Assembly: GCF_035918235.1 (NCBI RefSeq)
Contig: NZ_CP109485.1
Location: forward strand, 9,331,001-9,395,000
From: Streptomyces sp. NBC_01445
Lineage (GTDB): Bacteria; Actinomycetota; Actinomycetes; Streptomycetales; Streptomycetaceae
Direction: 5' to 3'
Length of the DNA: 64,000 nucleotides
Shown: positions 7,790 through 16,017 of the stretch, one piece after another
How positions within the stretch are numbered: position 1 is the stretch's first letter
Layout of the letters: each line of letters opens with the position of its first letter
The notes under the pieces: generated by a model
The model's input: the letters and a program-made list of their open reading frames with translations, nothing else
The model's database searches: none
What the model was told of the DNA's origin: nothing
Program-made: the position numbers and the translations under genes

Positions 7790-8434
7790 GTGCCGTCAAG
7801 CACTCCGCCGAAACGCGTGCGGAAGAATCCCGAGGCCCGCCGCGCCGAGATCGTGGCCGCCGCGGCGGCGATCGCCCTCGCGGAGGGCCTCGAATGCATC
7901 ACGATGCGCCGGGTCGCGGACGAACTCGCGGTGCGCCCCGGCCTGATCAGCCACTACTTCCCGGTCGCGGAGGACCTCGTCGCCGAGGCCTTCGGCGTGG
8001 CGGCGACGACCGAGCTGGACGAACTGATTCCCGCCGACCGGCCCGAGGGCGAGGCGCTGGAGGACCTGGCCCGCTTCTTCCTCCTGACCACGGGGGACCG
8101 CTTCGACGGCATGAGCCGGCTATGGCTCAACGCCAGACACCTGAGCCGCTACCGGGACAGGCTGTGCGACCGCGTGGGCCACCAGGAGGCCCAGTGGCGC
8201 GAACGTCTGACCCAGCTCATCCGCGACGGCGTAGCGGCCGGGTTCTTCCGTACCGAGGACCCCGAGGTGACCGCCATCCAGATCCTCGTGGTCCTGGACG
8301 GCCTCGGCGTCCACGCCAACACGGAACGCACCAACCGCCCTCCAGCGGTGACGGCCATGGCGATCACGACCGCGGAACGCGAACTCGCCGTCCCTGCCGG
8401 GACGCTCGCCGAACTGATGGCGGCCCAGCGCTAG
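7790..8434 (+). CDS. TetR-family transcriptional regulator
   Basis: A 214-residue TetR protein. The N-terminal HTH reads EIVAAAAAIALAEGLECITMRRVADEL, then the recognition helix LISHYF. The C-terminal part resembles the BetI/TetR_C_6 type. I place the start at GTG 7790, or possibly GTG 7817, because the ATG at 7718 would put the operator inside the coding region and overlap the divergent gene. It probably represses the NCS1 permease and itself. Confidence 0.88.
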   Translation: MPSSTPPKRVRKNPEARRAEIVAAAAAIALAEGLECITMRRVADELAVRPGLISHYFPVAEDLVAEAFGVAATTELDELIPADRPEGEALEDLARFFLLTTGDRFDGMSRLWLNARHLSRYRDRLCDRVGHQEAQWRERLTQLIRDGVAAGFFRTEDPEVTAIQILVVLDGLGVHANTERTNRPPAVTAMAITTAERELAVPAGTLAELMAAQR

Positions 8435-8494
8435 TTGAACCCGGACACCCCCGACGCCCTGAGCGCCCAGTGCGCCGGGCCGGTCAGCCCCGGC

Positions 8495-8521
8495 GTGACC
8501 CCACGCAGCGGGTGGGGTCAC
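8495..8521. terminator. Perfect 10-bp hairpin after tetR
   Basis: GTGACCCCAC (8495-8504) pairs with GTGGGGTCAC (8512-8521) around a 7-nt loop. It ends the TetR transcript and overlaps the stop codon of the opposing remnant gene. Confidence 0.75.
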
Positions 8522-8840
8522 TGGGGGGCGATGGCCAGGCCGAGGCCGGTCCGGGCCATCGTCAGTGCGCCGTCCAGTACCGCCTCGTCCCCGGCCGAGC
8601 CGGAGACCTCCTCGGCGAACTGCCGGCTGCGCGGCATGCCTTGGGCGCCCAGCACCCCGATCGCCGGGTTAATGGCGGGCAGGGCGTGCGTGAGGTCGCC
8701 CATGTCGGTGAAACCGTCCGTACCCACCGGCGACGGGCCCGGCTCCGGGACCTCCCGGCCGGTCGCCCGCAGGTTGCGGGCGTAGGCGGCCATCAGTGAC
8801 GGGCCGTGGCACAGGTGCAGGTGGTCGGGCTGGACGCGGT
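8518..8840 (-). pseudogene. 3' remnant of an M20-family metallopeptidase/amidohydrolase gene
   Basis: The minus strand reads about 100 residues that look like the C-terminal end of M20 peptidases of the AbgB/amidohydrolase type. They include a GTDGFTDMGDLTHALPAINP block, where the family has a GSTDMGNVSH-like motif, and an AARTGLG-like terminal helix. Upstream of about 8840 the frame loses all family character, and no start or zinc-site half is present. I read it as a 5'-deleted fossil. The gap to 9007 holds nothing else I recognise. Confidence 0.6.
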
Positions 8841-9007
8841 GCACCTCGGAGACCCCATCCGTCACGGTCCGGGCGTCCTGCGGTGCACCGGCACTCCTCG
8901 GCGTGGCCGTCGCCCGCCGCGTCGGCCGTCCGCAGAGCCGGGCCGGGCGGGTGCTCGCCCCGGAGGCGGCCGTCGCCACCGCGGAGTGAGCCCGGCCCGG
9001 GCGGAGC

Positions 9008-9331
9008 TCAGTCGCCGAGGGCCTTCTTGAGCTCCGCCTTGTCCATGGACGACCGCCCGTGGATGTTGCGCCGCTGCGCCTCCGCGTACAGCTGGTCGTA
9101 CGTGGGGCCTCCGGCGCCGGAGTGCGACCGCTGCCCGCCACGCTTGCCGGACGACATGTCCTGCGTCGAACTCCTGCTTGCCGTACGGGACTCACCGGCC
9201 CGGGCGCGCTCCTTGTTGACGGTGCGGGCGGCGATCTCCTCGGCCCGCTTCCTGCTCTCTCCCCGCTCCTCGGCGCTCTCCTTGATGTGCTCGTACTGGC
9301 GCTCCCGCTTGGCGTTCGACCCTCGGGGCAC
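9008..9331 (-). CDS. Small basic protein with C-terminal Rho-N/SAP-like motif
   Basis: A 107-residue charged protein. Residues 1-70 are Arg/Lys/Glu-rich and probably disordered or helical. The last 32, beginning PTYDQLYAEAQRRNIHGRS, match the Rho N-terminal-like/SAP-like helical motif of proteins often labelled plasmid stabilization protein in Streptomyces. Nucleic-acid binding is plausible, a plasmid role is not implied. It is last in a minus-strand series behind 9368-9763 and the FAD/Rieske gene. Confidence 0.7.
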   Translation of the reverse strand: MPRGSNAKRERQYEHIKESAEERGESRKRAEEIAARTVNKERARAGESRTASRSSTQDMSSGKRGGQRSHSGAGGPTYDQLYAEAQRRNIHGRSSMDKAELKKALGD

Positions 9332-9367
9332 GGCGGCCTCCTCCTGAGTGACCGGGGATGTGCGTGG

Positions 9368-9763
9368 TCACGGGTTGGTGAGGTGGAGCTGGACCTCGAC
9401 CTCCTGGTCGCCGGCGACGGTGCCGACCTTCTCGACGGCGAAGGCCGCGTCCAGGGTCCGGCAGAGGCGTTCCACCGCCACGGGGCAGCCCTGGAGGTCG
9501 GCCGTGACCGTTCCGGCAAGGGCTACGCCGGAGACCTCGGCGGGGGCGTGCTCCACGAGGAAGTTGCCCGTCCACGCGGCGGGGCGCGGCCCCTCGTTGC
9601 CGTGGGGGACGGCCTCGCCGCGGTCGGAGTCGAAGTGGTCGCCCAGGAGGTGGAAGACCGCGTCGGCGTCCGGCGCGGAGCAGCCGCCGAGCACGACCTC
9701 CACCAGGTCCCGGGACGAGGGGGCCTCCGCGGGGAAGGCTGTCGAAGCTGATGTTCCGTTCAC
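9368..9763 (-). CDS. Conserved-looking hypothetical protein, 131 residues
   Basis: Not recognised. It has no signal peptide or membrane segment; the sequence alternates short beta-like stretches (FLVEHAPAEVSGVALAGTV, VEVQLHLTNP) and one Cys pair (C28 and C93). Codon use fits a real gene, and it lies between the FAD/Rieske oxidoreductase (39 bp upstream) and the small basic protein (36 bp downstream) on the same strand, consistent with one transcript. Confidence 0.6.
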   Translation of the reverse strand: MNGTSASTAFPAEAPSSRDLVEVVLGGCSAPDADAVFHLLGDHFDSDRGEAVPHGNEGPRPAAWTGNFLVEHAPAEVSGVALAGTVTADLQGCPVAVERLCRTLDAAFAVEKVGTVAGDQEVEVQLHLTNP

Positions 9764-9802
9764 GTCGTTCTCCGTATCTCTCGGTGGAAACGGGTGGTCC
9801 TG

Positions 9803-11389
9803 TCACGGCCCACTCGGGCCTCCTTCCCCGTCATCCGGCGCAAGCGATGTAACCGGCAGCTCCACCGGTGCCAGTGGCCACATGGCCGGCCCCTGAAGCA
9901 CCGATCCGTCCGTGGCGAAGCGCGAGCCATGGCACGGGCACTCCCACGTCGTCTCCGCCGCGTTGAACGCCACGATGCAGCCCAGATGTGTACAGCGCGC
10001 CGAGACCGCCCGGACCGTGCCGTCCTCGGCGCGGTAGACGGCGCACCGGTGTCCGTCGACGCGCACCACCGCGCCCGATCCCGGCGGGATCTCGGTGACG
10101 GAGTCGACATGGGCGGTGTGCAGCCGGTCGCGGACGAAGTGCCGGGCGACGTCGGCCTGTTGCCGCAGCAGAGCGGGCGCTTCCCGCACCGCGCTCCACA
10201 GGCGGCGAGGGTCGTACAACCCGGCCCAGGGCGGCTCGTCGCCGGTGATCAGCCCGCTCAGCAGCTGCCCGGCGAGGACGCCGCTGCTCATGCCCCACCC
10301 GCCGAAGCCCGTCGCCACATACGCGTGCCGGGCCCCGGGATGCAGCGGGCCGATCATGGGAATCCCGTCGCCGGAGTCGTTGTCCTGGGCTGCCCAGTGG
10401 TACGCGGTGTCCTCCACGGCGAAGTGCTCGCGCATCCACGAGTCGAGCCGGGCGAAGGACGCCGCCGCGTCGCCCGTACCCGGTGTGAAACTCTCCCCGG
10501 TCACGATGAGCAGCCGCCGCCTGTCGGCGCCGTACGGCGCGGTGCGCACCGAACGCCTGCCCTCGTCCTCGGTGATGAACATGCCGAGCGGGCCGGGGTC
10601 GGAGGCGAGCGGCGCGGCGACGACGAGTTCCCGGCGTGGCTGGAGGCGGGCGAACAGGAACGCGCGGTCGAAGATCGGGTAATGGGTGGTGACGACGACG
10701 GCGTGCGCGGTCACCGTGTGCTGCGCCTCGGTGGTCACCGTGCACGGGATGCCGCCGAGCATCTCGGTCACCCGGGACCGCTCGAAGATCACGCAGCCCT
10801 GGGCGACCAGATCCTCGGCCAGGCCCAGCAGGTACTTGCGGGGGTGGAACTGCGCCTGGTCGTCCACCCGGACCGCGCCCGCGACGGCGAAGGGCAGACC
10901 GGTGTCCTCGGTGTACCGCGCGGGGAGACCGGCCTCGCGGGCGGCCTCGGCCTCGGCGCGCAGTACCCCCGTGCCCTCCTGGCGGACCGAGTAGGTGAAG
11001 GCCGGGGCGCGCTCCAGATCGCAGTCGATGGCCACACCGGCACAGATCTCGGCCACGCGCTCCACCGCGCCCTGCTGCGACATGGCGTACAGCCGGGCGG
11101 CCTCCTCGCCGTGCGTGCGGCTCAGGCGGTCGTACACGAGGGTGTGCAGCGCGGACACCTTCGCCGTGGTGTAGCCGGTGACTCCGGCGGCGATGCGGTC
11201 GGCCTCGAGGACGGCGACGGTCCGGCCCGCGCGCGTCAGCTCCCAGGCGGTGCTGAGCCCGGCGATTCCACCGCCGACCACCGCGACATCGACCTCGACG
11301 TCCTCGTTGAGAGACGGGTAGGCGGTCGTGCCGCTGGTGTGCATCCAGTACGACTCGCCCCGCCCGGGCAGTTCCAGTCTCGGCGCCAC
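9803..11389 (-). CDS. FAD-dependent oxidoreductase with C-terminal Rieske [2Fe-2S] domain
   Basis: A 528-residue fusion. Residues 30-400 are a DAO-type flavoprotein: VAVVGGGIAGLSTAWELTRAG is the dinucleotide-binding motif, and YVATGFGGWGMSSG closes the FAD site. The last about 110 residues are a Rieske domain with CTHLGC and CPCHGS supplying two Cys and two His. It is a soluble oxidoreductase that could pass electrons between a reduced substrate and a one-electron carrier; the substrate is unknown. It is the first gene of a probable three-gene minus-strand operon with 9368-9763 and 9008-9331. Confidence 0.88.
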   Translation of the reverse strand: MAPRLELPGRGESYWMHTSGTTAYPSLNEDVEVDVAVVGGGIAGLSTAWELTRAGRTVAVLEADRIAAGVTGYTTAKVSALHTLVYDRLSRTHGEEAARLYAMSQQGAVERVAEICAGVAIDCDLERAPAFTYSVRQEGTGVLRAEAEAAREAGLPARYTEDTGLPFAVAGAVRVDDQAQFHPRKYLLGLAEDLVAQGCVIFERSRVTEMLGGIPCTVTTEAQHTVTAHAVVVTTHYPIFDRAFLFARLQPRRELVVAAPLASDPGPLGMFITEDEGRRSVRTAPYGADRRRLLIVTGESFTPGTGDAAASFARLDSWMREHFAVEDTAYHWAAQDNDSGDGIPMIGPLHPGARHAYVATGFGGWGMSSGVLAGQLLSGLITGDEPPWAGLYDPRRLWSAVREAPALLRQQADVARHFVRDRLHTAHVDSVTEIPPGSGAVVRVDGHRCAVYRAEDGTVRAVSARCTHLGCIVAFNAAETTWECPCHGSRFATDGSVLQGPAMWPLAPVELPVTSLAPDDGEGGPSGP

Positions 11390-11701
11390 GGTCAGGCCTC
11401 CTTCCCGTCACCCGCGATCGGGGTCCCGCGCCGTGCCCCGTAGACCCCCGCCCCCCTCAGACATGGTGACCGCGATACCGGTGAGGCGCTCGTCGAGTGG
11501 GGAGGGCGTCGGAAGGCGGGCACGAGGACTCGCGGAGGGGAGACGCTGTGTCCTCGCGCCCTACGGCCGTCGCCCAAGTCATCCCGGCGGCGGCCGCTCC
11601 CCGCCGGCTGCCACCCTTGCTCCCGAAGGGGCCGGGGGCAGGGGGCGGAGCTCAGCCCCTGATCCCAGTGTCCTCCCGCCGGCCGGGCAGAGCGGCTGGT
11701 G
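11390..11701. other. 312-bp intergenic region with terminator-like inverted repeat
   Basis: No gene is seen. CAGGGG (11639-11644) pairs with CCCCTG (11656-11661) around GAGCTC, about 40 bp past the sigma factor stop on the minus strand, and probably terminates that transcript. The right side should contain the promoter of the FAD/Rieske operon, but no clear consensus was found. Confidence 0.45.
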
Positions 11702-12544
11702 TCAGGCGGCCGTCACGCCGTCGGCCGCCCCGTACTCCCGGCCCGCCTCCGCGCGTACCCGAGCGCAGCTGAGGTGGATGAGGCGGGAGACGTGCATCTG
11801 CGAGATGCCGAACTTCTCGGCGATGCGGGCCTGCGTCATGCCCTCGAAGAAGCGCAGGTAGAGGATGGCGCGCTCGCGCTCGGGAAGGTGGCTCAGCCCC
11901 GTCTTGGCGGCTTCGCGGTCGGTGATGAGGTCGTACGCGGTGTCGGGTGCGCCGAGCGCGTCGGCGAGGCTCTGTCCGTCGTGGCCGGACGGGGAGAGCT
12001 CTGCGTCGAGGGACAGCGCGCTGTAGCTCTCGATCGCCTTGAGCCCGTCGAGGACCTCCGCCTCGGTCAGCCCCGCGTGCGCGGCGATGGCGCCGACGCC
12101 GGGTTCTGGGCTGCCGGGCCGGTCGATGAGGTCGCGGCGGGCCGCGCGGACCTTGTTGCGCAGGTCCTGCACGCGGCGGGGCACGTGCACGTCCCACATC
12201 CGGTCGCGGAAGTGCCGGCGCAGTTCGCCGGTGATGGTGGGCACGGCGTAGCACTGGAAGGGGCCGCGCTCGGGCCGGTAGTGGTTGATCGCCTTGACCA
12301 GTCCCATGGCCGCGACCTGCTCCAGGTCCTCCGTGCTCTCGCCCTTGTTGCGGTAGCGGCGGGCGATGCGGTGCGCCATGGGCAGCCATGCCTCGACGAG
12401 CTCCTCGCACAGCAGGTCCCGCTCGGGGCCCTCGGCGAGACCGGCCATGCGCGCGAAAGCCGCCGTTGTGTCGGGGGAGTCGTCATGGGCGTGGCGGGAG
12501 GTGCGACGGCGGTGGGCGGGGCCCGCAGTGATGTCAGTGAGCAT
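11702..12544 (-). CDS. RNA polymerase sigma factor, SigB/SigF/SigG subfamily
   Basis: A 280-residue group 3 sigma factor. Region 2 is AWLPMAHRIARRYRNKGES-TEDLEQVAAMGLVKAINHY, with FQCYAVPTITGELRRHFRD completing the promoter-melting part. Region 3 follows from about residue 135, and region 4 ends with LPERERAILYLRFFEGMTQARIAEKFGISQMHVSRL. Streptomyces has several such stress and development sigma factors recognising GNNTN14-16GGGTAC/T. Start ATG 12544 is preceded by GAGGAG at about 10 bp; the frame is open further upstream. No anti-sigma or anti-anti-sigma gene adjoins it. Confidence 0.93.
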   Translation of the reverse strand: MLTDITAGPAHRRRTSRHAHDDSPDTTAAFARMAGLAEGPERDLLCEELVEAWLPMAHRIARRYRNKGESTEDLEQVAAMGLVKAINHYRPERGPFQCYAVPTITGELRRHFRDRMWDVHVPRRVQDLRNKVRAARRDLIDRPGSPEPGVGAIAAHAGLTEAEVLDGLKAIESYSALSLDAELSPSGHDGQSLADALGAPDTAYDLITDREAAKTGLSHLPERERAILYLRFFEGMTQARIAEKFGISQMHVSRLIHLSCARVRAEAGREYGAADGVTAA

Positions 12545-12742
12545 CGGGATTCGCTCCTCAACGGTGTGCCGGCGCGGGCCGCGGGAACGGTCCAAACGAG
12601 GCCCAGCAGTGCCTCCGGTCCGAAGCATCGACATGCGACTGCACTTCGATTCTCCGGCCGCACGTGCCCATATGCGACTCGGCGGGCGTCGCGTCACGGC
12701 GGGTCATGGACGTTCGGCGGACGGTTTCCGTCGAGTTCTGGT

Positions 12743-12767
12743 GTGTCGGACCTGGTGTCAGGGGTAC
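12743..12767 (+). promoter_or_regulatory. Candidate SigB-type promoter for the VOC gene
   Basis: GTGT (12743-12746), 15 bp, then GGGTAC (12762-12767) fits the GNNT-N14-16-GGGTAC/T pattern of Streptomyces stress sigma factors. It lies 59 bp before the VOC start and beside a sigma factor gene of that class. GGGTACCC is also palindromic, so chance occurrence is possible. Confidence 0.4.
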
Positions 12768-12825
12768 CCGGTCGCCGGCAGAGCCCTGACCGAGTCCCCC
12801 GGGCACCGAGAGGGGGCGGCCCTTC

Positions 12826-13659
12826 ATGAACAGCAAGTTGATCTCCAGGACCGGACCGGACGACGCCACGTCGCACCACGCGATCCTCGGATCTCCCTGC
12901 TGGGTGAGCCTGGCGGCGCGCGACCTGTCGGCCGCCCAGTCGTTCTACGGTGCCGTCCTGGGCTGGACGTTCCGCGCGGGCTCGCTGGGTGAGCGGTTCG
13001 TGGTGGCGCTCTCACAGGGGCGGGCCGTGGCGGGGATCGGAGCGGTCGCTCCGGCTCTGCAGGTTCCCGTCGCGTGGACGCCCTATTTCGCGGTGGCCGA
13101 CGCGGACGAGACGGTCGGCCGCGTACAGGAGCGCGGCGGAACGGTGGGGGTCGGTCCGATCGGCTTCGCGACCGGTCGGGCGGCGCTGGTGTCCGACCGC
13201 GCCGGCGCGGTCTTCGGGATCTGGGCCGGCGCGCTCGTCCGCAACTTCGGCGCGTGGCGCCGGGACGCGCCCCTGTGGCTGCGCCTGGTCACCCGCGACG
13301 CGTTCGACGCCGCGATCTTCTACGGGGAAGTCCTCGAGTGGACGTGCCCGGGCTGCTGCGACGTGCGCTACGAGGACGAGGAGGTCGTCCTCGTCTGTGC
13401 TGGACAGCCGGTGGCCGCGCTCATCGGCGGGACGCCGGGATCGGCCCCCGACCCGCAGTTGCGGCCGCACTGGCAGGTCCGCTTCACCGTCGGAGATGTC
13501 GCCACGTGTACGCAGGCCGCTGTGAAGCACGGCGGAACGGTGACGGGCTGCGAGGCGGACACGACGGGCGACTGCGTGACCCTGCTCGATCCCGAGGGCG
13601 CCCAGTTCACGCTCTTCGCACCCCGACTGCGACCGGAGGAGCCCGACGACGGTCCGTGA
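12826..13659 (+). CDS. Two-domain VOC (glyoxalase/bleomycin-resistance) protein
   Basis: A 277-residue protein made of two vicinal-oxygen-chelate modules, about residues 20-130 and 145-270. Each begins with a beta strand and the AQSFYGAVLGW or AAIFYGEVLEW pattern and ends with the DPEGAQFTLFAP-type strand. Such paired VOC domains bind small ligands or metals; some detoxify electrophiles. A CPGCCD cysteine cluster near residue 170 is unusual. It is divergent from the sigma factor with a stress-type promoter candidate upstream, consistent with a stress role. Confidence 0.8.
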   Translation: MNSKLISRTGPDDATSHHAILGSPCWVSLAARDLSAAQSFYGAVLGWTFRAGSLGERFVVALSQGRAVAGIGAVAPALQVPVAWTPYFAVADADETVGRVQERGGTVGVGPIGFATGRAALVSDRAGAVFGIWAGALVRNFGAWRRDAPLWLRLVTRDAFDAAIFYGEVLEWTCPGCCDVRYEDEEVVLVCAGQPVAALIGGTPGSAPDPQLRPHWQVRFTVGDVATCTQAAVKHGGTVTGCEADTTGDCVTLLDPEGAQFTLFAPRLRPEEPDDGP

Positions 13660-13716
13660 CCGAGGGCTCGCGTTCGGAGCAGGGCCGTGGCGTTCGCGTC
13701 GGACCCGGTCCCGCCG

Positions 13717-14214
13717 TCATTGCGTCCGGCGCCGCAGGAAGTTCATCGCGGACAGCGTGAGCACGGTTTCGCCGCGCTGGTTGAACACCTCGATGTCGGT
13801 GTGCACGATCCCGCGGTCGGGCTTGGACTGCGAGAGGCGCGCGGACACCACCGTCGTACGGATCGACAGGCTGTCACCGGGGCGCACGGGGCGGGTCCAG
13901 CGCAACGCGTCGACGCCCGGGGAGGCGAGGCTCGCGACCTTGCTCACGTAGTGGTCCGCGTACATGCGCATCATCAGCGAGGCGGTGTGCCAGCCGCTCG
14001 CGATCAGCCCCTTGAAGGGGCCCTGCTCCGCCGCCTCGGGATCCGTGTGGATGTCCTGCGGATCGAACTCGCCGGCGAACCGGAGGATCTCCTCCTCGGT
14101 CACCGTGACACTCCCGTACACGTAGCTGGACCCGGGAACGTAGTCCTCGAAGTAGCGTTCTCCGACAGGGGTGTTGAAATCCGTGCCGATCGCTGTAGTA
14201 GTCATCGAAGGCAC
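13717..14214 (-). CDS. MaoC-family hot-dog dehydratase
   Basis: A 165-residue single hot-dog protein of the (R)-specific enoyl-CoA hydratase/MaoC type. The hydratase motif is present: FDPQDIHTDPEAAEQGPFKGLIASGWH holds the Asp/His dyad. Start GTG 14214 is set by AGGAGG 9 bp upstream; an internal ATG at 14205 lacks spacing. It lies 18 bp behind the DHA2 efflux gene on the same strand, so the two are probably co-transcribed. Its substrate is likely a CoA or ACP thioester. Confidence 0.88.
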   Translation of the reverse strand: MPSMTTTAIGTDFNTPVGERYFEDYVPGSSYVYGSVTVTEEEILRFAGEFDPQDIHTDPEAAEQGPFKGLIASGWHTASLMMRMYADHYVSKVASLASPGVDALRWTRPVRPGDSLSIRTTVVSARLSQSKPDRGIVHTDIEVFNQRGETVLTLSAMNFLRRRTQ

Positions 14215-14232
14215 GGTAGCCGACCTCCTGGA

Positions 14233-15681
14233 TCAGGCGGGGGAGCCCGGGGTGGCGACGCGGCGCAGTCCCCGGTCGAACACCGTCAGGAGCAGGAAGA
14301 GCGCCCCGGCGCCCAGCATGAACCAGGCCAGATGGTGCATGCCACCGGTGTCGGCGTGCTGCCCGAACGCGGTCGCGCTCGCCGCGGAGGCGACCATCGA
14401 GCCGAGGTAGATGAACGTGCGGAGCAGCCCGGACGAAGTGCCCACGCGCGCCGGATCGGCCTGGTAGTACACCGAGTTCTGCAGAGCGAGGCTGTTGAGT
14501 CCCTGGGGCACGCCGAAGATCAGGGCGACGGCGAGCAGTATCCAGATGGGACTCGTGCCGCCGAGCCTCAACAGCAGTGTGCAGGCGGCAAGTTGGAAGA
14601 CCGCGCCGATGAGCAGCTTGCCGCGGATCGACTTGTGGCGGCCGGTGAGGGTGGAGACGGCGATGCCGGTGAGGAAGATCGGCAGCTGTACGAGGCCGGC
14701 CTGTGACGGCGAGAGCCCACGGCCCTCCTCCGCCCACTGCGTGAAGCCGTAGAGGAACGCGTACGAGACCACGTAGGCGACCAGGGCACGGCCGTAGGTG
14801 GCGAGCAGCGGGGTGTTGCCGGCGAGCACTCTGAGGTCGATGAACGGTACGGGGGCGCGCAGTTCACGTACCGCGAACGCGGCGGCCGCGGCTGCGGCGA
14901 TGGCGAGCAGGTACCACGTGTCGGCGTGCAGGTTCATCAGGAACAGCAGGAGCGAGAACAGCAGCGCGGCGAACAGCGCCATGCCGGGGAGGTCGAGTTC
15001 GGACGCGATGCTCCTGCCGCCCGTGCGGCGCGGGCGGGCCTGCACGGGCAGCCGGCGCGCGCCGAGGATCAGGGCGGCCGCCGCGAGGGGGACGTTGAGG
15101 GCGGACGTGGCGCGCCAGCCGCCCACGTCGATGAGGAGCCCGCCGAGCGAGGGGCCGATGACGGCGATCGTCTGGCTGGACACCGCGAGCGTGGTGAGGA
15201 TGCCGCCGGGACTGTCCCGGCCGGTCCGCTCCGCCTCGCTGCGCAGCAGGGACATCGAGGCCGGATAGCCGGCGCAGGTCCCGAAGCCGAGGAGCACGCG
15301 TGCGGCGATCAGACAGCCCAGGTTGGGGGCCAGCGTGCCGGCGATGCCCGCGATGCCGACCAGAGACGTGCTGATCAGGAAGAGGCGTCGCGGTCCGAAG
15401 AGGTCGATGAGCCGTCCGACGACGGGCTGCCCGAGCGCGGTGGCCAGATAGAGCGCCGAGATGAGCCACGCGGTCTGCGCGGGAGGCGCCCCGAACGCCA
15501 CCCCGATGGGGACGAGGGCCACGGCGATGATCGTGGAGTTGATCGGGTTCAGGACCGAGCCGAGGATCATCGGCGGGATCAGCCTGCGGTCGAACTGACC
15601 CGCCGGGGCGCCGTGCGGCCCGGGTTCGGACTCTGCCGAGAGGCCCTCTGCCGCCGGTGCGGGTATGTCGGGGTTGCTCAT
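14233..15681 (-). CDS. MFS transporter, DHA2-type drug efflux
   Basis: A 482-residue integral membrane protein with about 14 hydrophobic segments. Motif A-like GQPVVGRLIDLFGPRR follows TM2, and motif C-like GPSLGGLLIDVGGWRA lies in TM5, both typical of proton-driven exporters. ATG 15681 overlaps by ATGA the stop of an 18-residue upstream ORF and has no strong ribosome site of its own, so translational coupling is likely. A palindromic operator lies just upstream. MaoC follows it. Confidence 0.88.
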   Translation of the reverse strand: MSNPDIPAPAAEGLSAESEPGPHGAPAGQFDRRLIPPMILGSVLNPINSTIIAVALVPIGVAFGAPPAQTAWLISALYLATALGQPVVGRLIDLFGPRRLFLISTSLVGIAGIAGTLAPNLGCLIAARVLLGFGTCAGYPASMSLLRSEAERTGRDSPGGILTTLAVSSQTIAVIGPSLGGLLIDVGGWRATSALNVPLAAAALILGARRLPVQARPRRTGGRSIASELDLPGMALFAALLFSLLLFLMNLHADTWYLLAIAAAAAAAFAVRELRAPVPFIDLRVLAGNTPLLATYGRALVAYVVSYAFLYGFTQWAEEGRGLSPSQAGLVQLPIFLTGIAVSTLTGRHKSIRGKLLIGAVFQLAACTLLLRLGGTSPIWILLAVALIFGVPQGLNSLALQNSVYYQADPARVGTSSGLLRTFIYLGSMVASAASATAFGQHADTGGMHHLAWFMLGAGALFLLLTVFDRGLRRVATPGSPA

Positions 15682-15734
15682 GGGCGGGTCAGCCCCTGGC
15701 GGGTACGTGGCGGGGTCACGGCGTTCTTGCTCAT
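15678..15734 (-). CDS. 18-residue leader ORF coupled to the efflux gene
   Basis: MSKNAVTPPRTRQGLTRP, ATG 15734 to TGA 15678, preceded by GGTGGAG, a better ribosome site than that of the transporter. Its stop overlaps the transporter start (ATGA). The short length, good Shine-Dalgarno and overlap suggest a translated leader that couples or attenuates pump synthesis. No similar peptide is known to me. Confidence 0.5.
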   Translation of the reverse strand: MSKNAVTPPRTRQGLTRP

Positions 15735-15751
15735 GGCTCCACCGTAGATTT

Positions 15752-15767
15752 GACAGGTGTACCTGTC
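15752..15767. promoter_or_regulatory. TetR-type operator upstream of the efflux gene
   Basis: A perfect inverted repeat GACAGGT (15752-15758) - GT - ACCTGTC (15761-15767), 18 bp before the leader ORF start. On the minus strand TGGACA and TACGGT at 17-bp spacing flank it, so bound repressor would block the promoter. No TetR gene is adjacent. Confidence 0.7.
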
Positions 15768-16017
15768 CAGTTTGACTGAGCAGTTTTACTTCCCTTTTGT
15801 GTGGTGGTCCGGCGGTCCTGGTGGCGGCCCGCGTCCTGCGGGCGGGGGCGTGGGAACGCCCGAGTGGCGCACCCGCACCGGGGGAGTGGTGCACCGGGTG
15901 CGCATGGTATTCGCGCAGGTCGCAGGGGATTAGGGGGCGTTGGTGCGCCGTCCGTGCGACAGGGCGACGGAGTCACGCGGGTATAAAATTTCCCATGTGA
16001 GATTCCGGCGATGGTCG

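Noticed and set aside
15979..15984. GGGTAT as a SigB-type -10 element before the membrane PP2C gene
   Set aside because: No GNNT element at 14-16 bp upstream; TATAAA in the same place is a simpler explanation.
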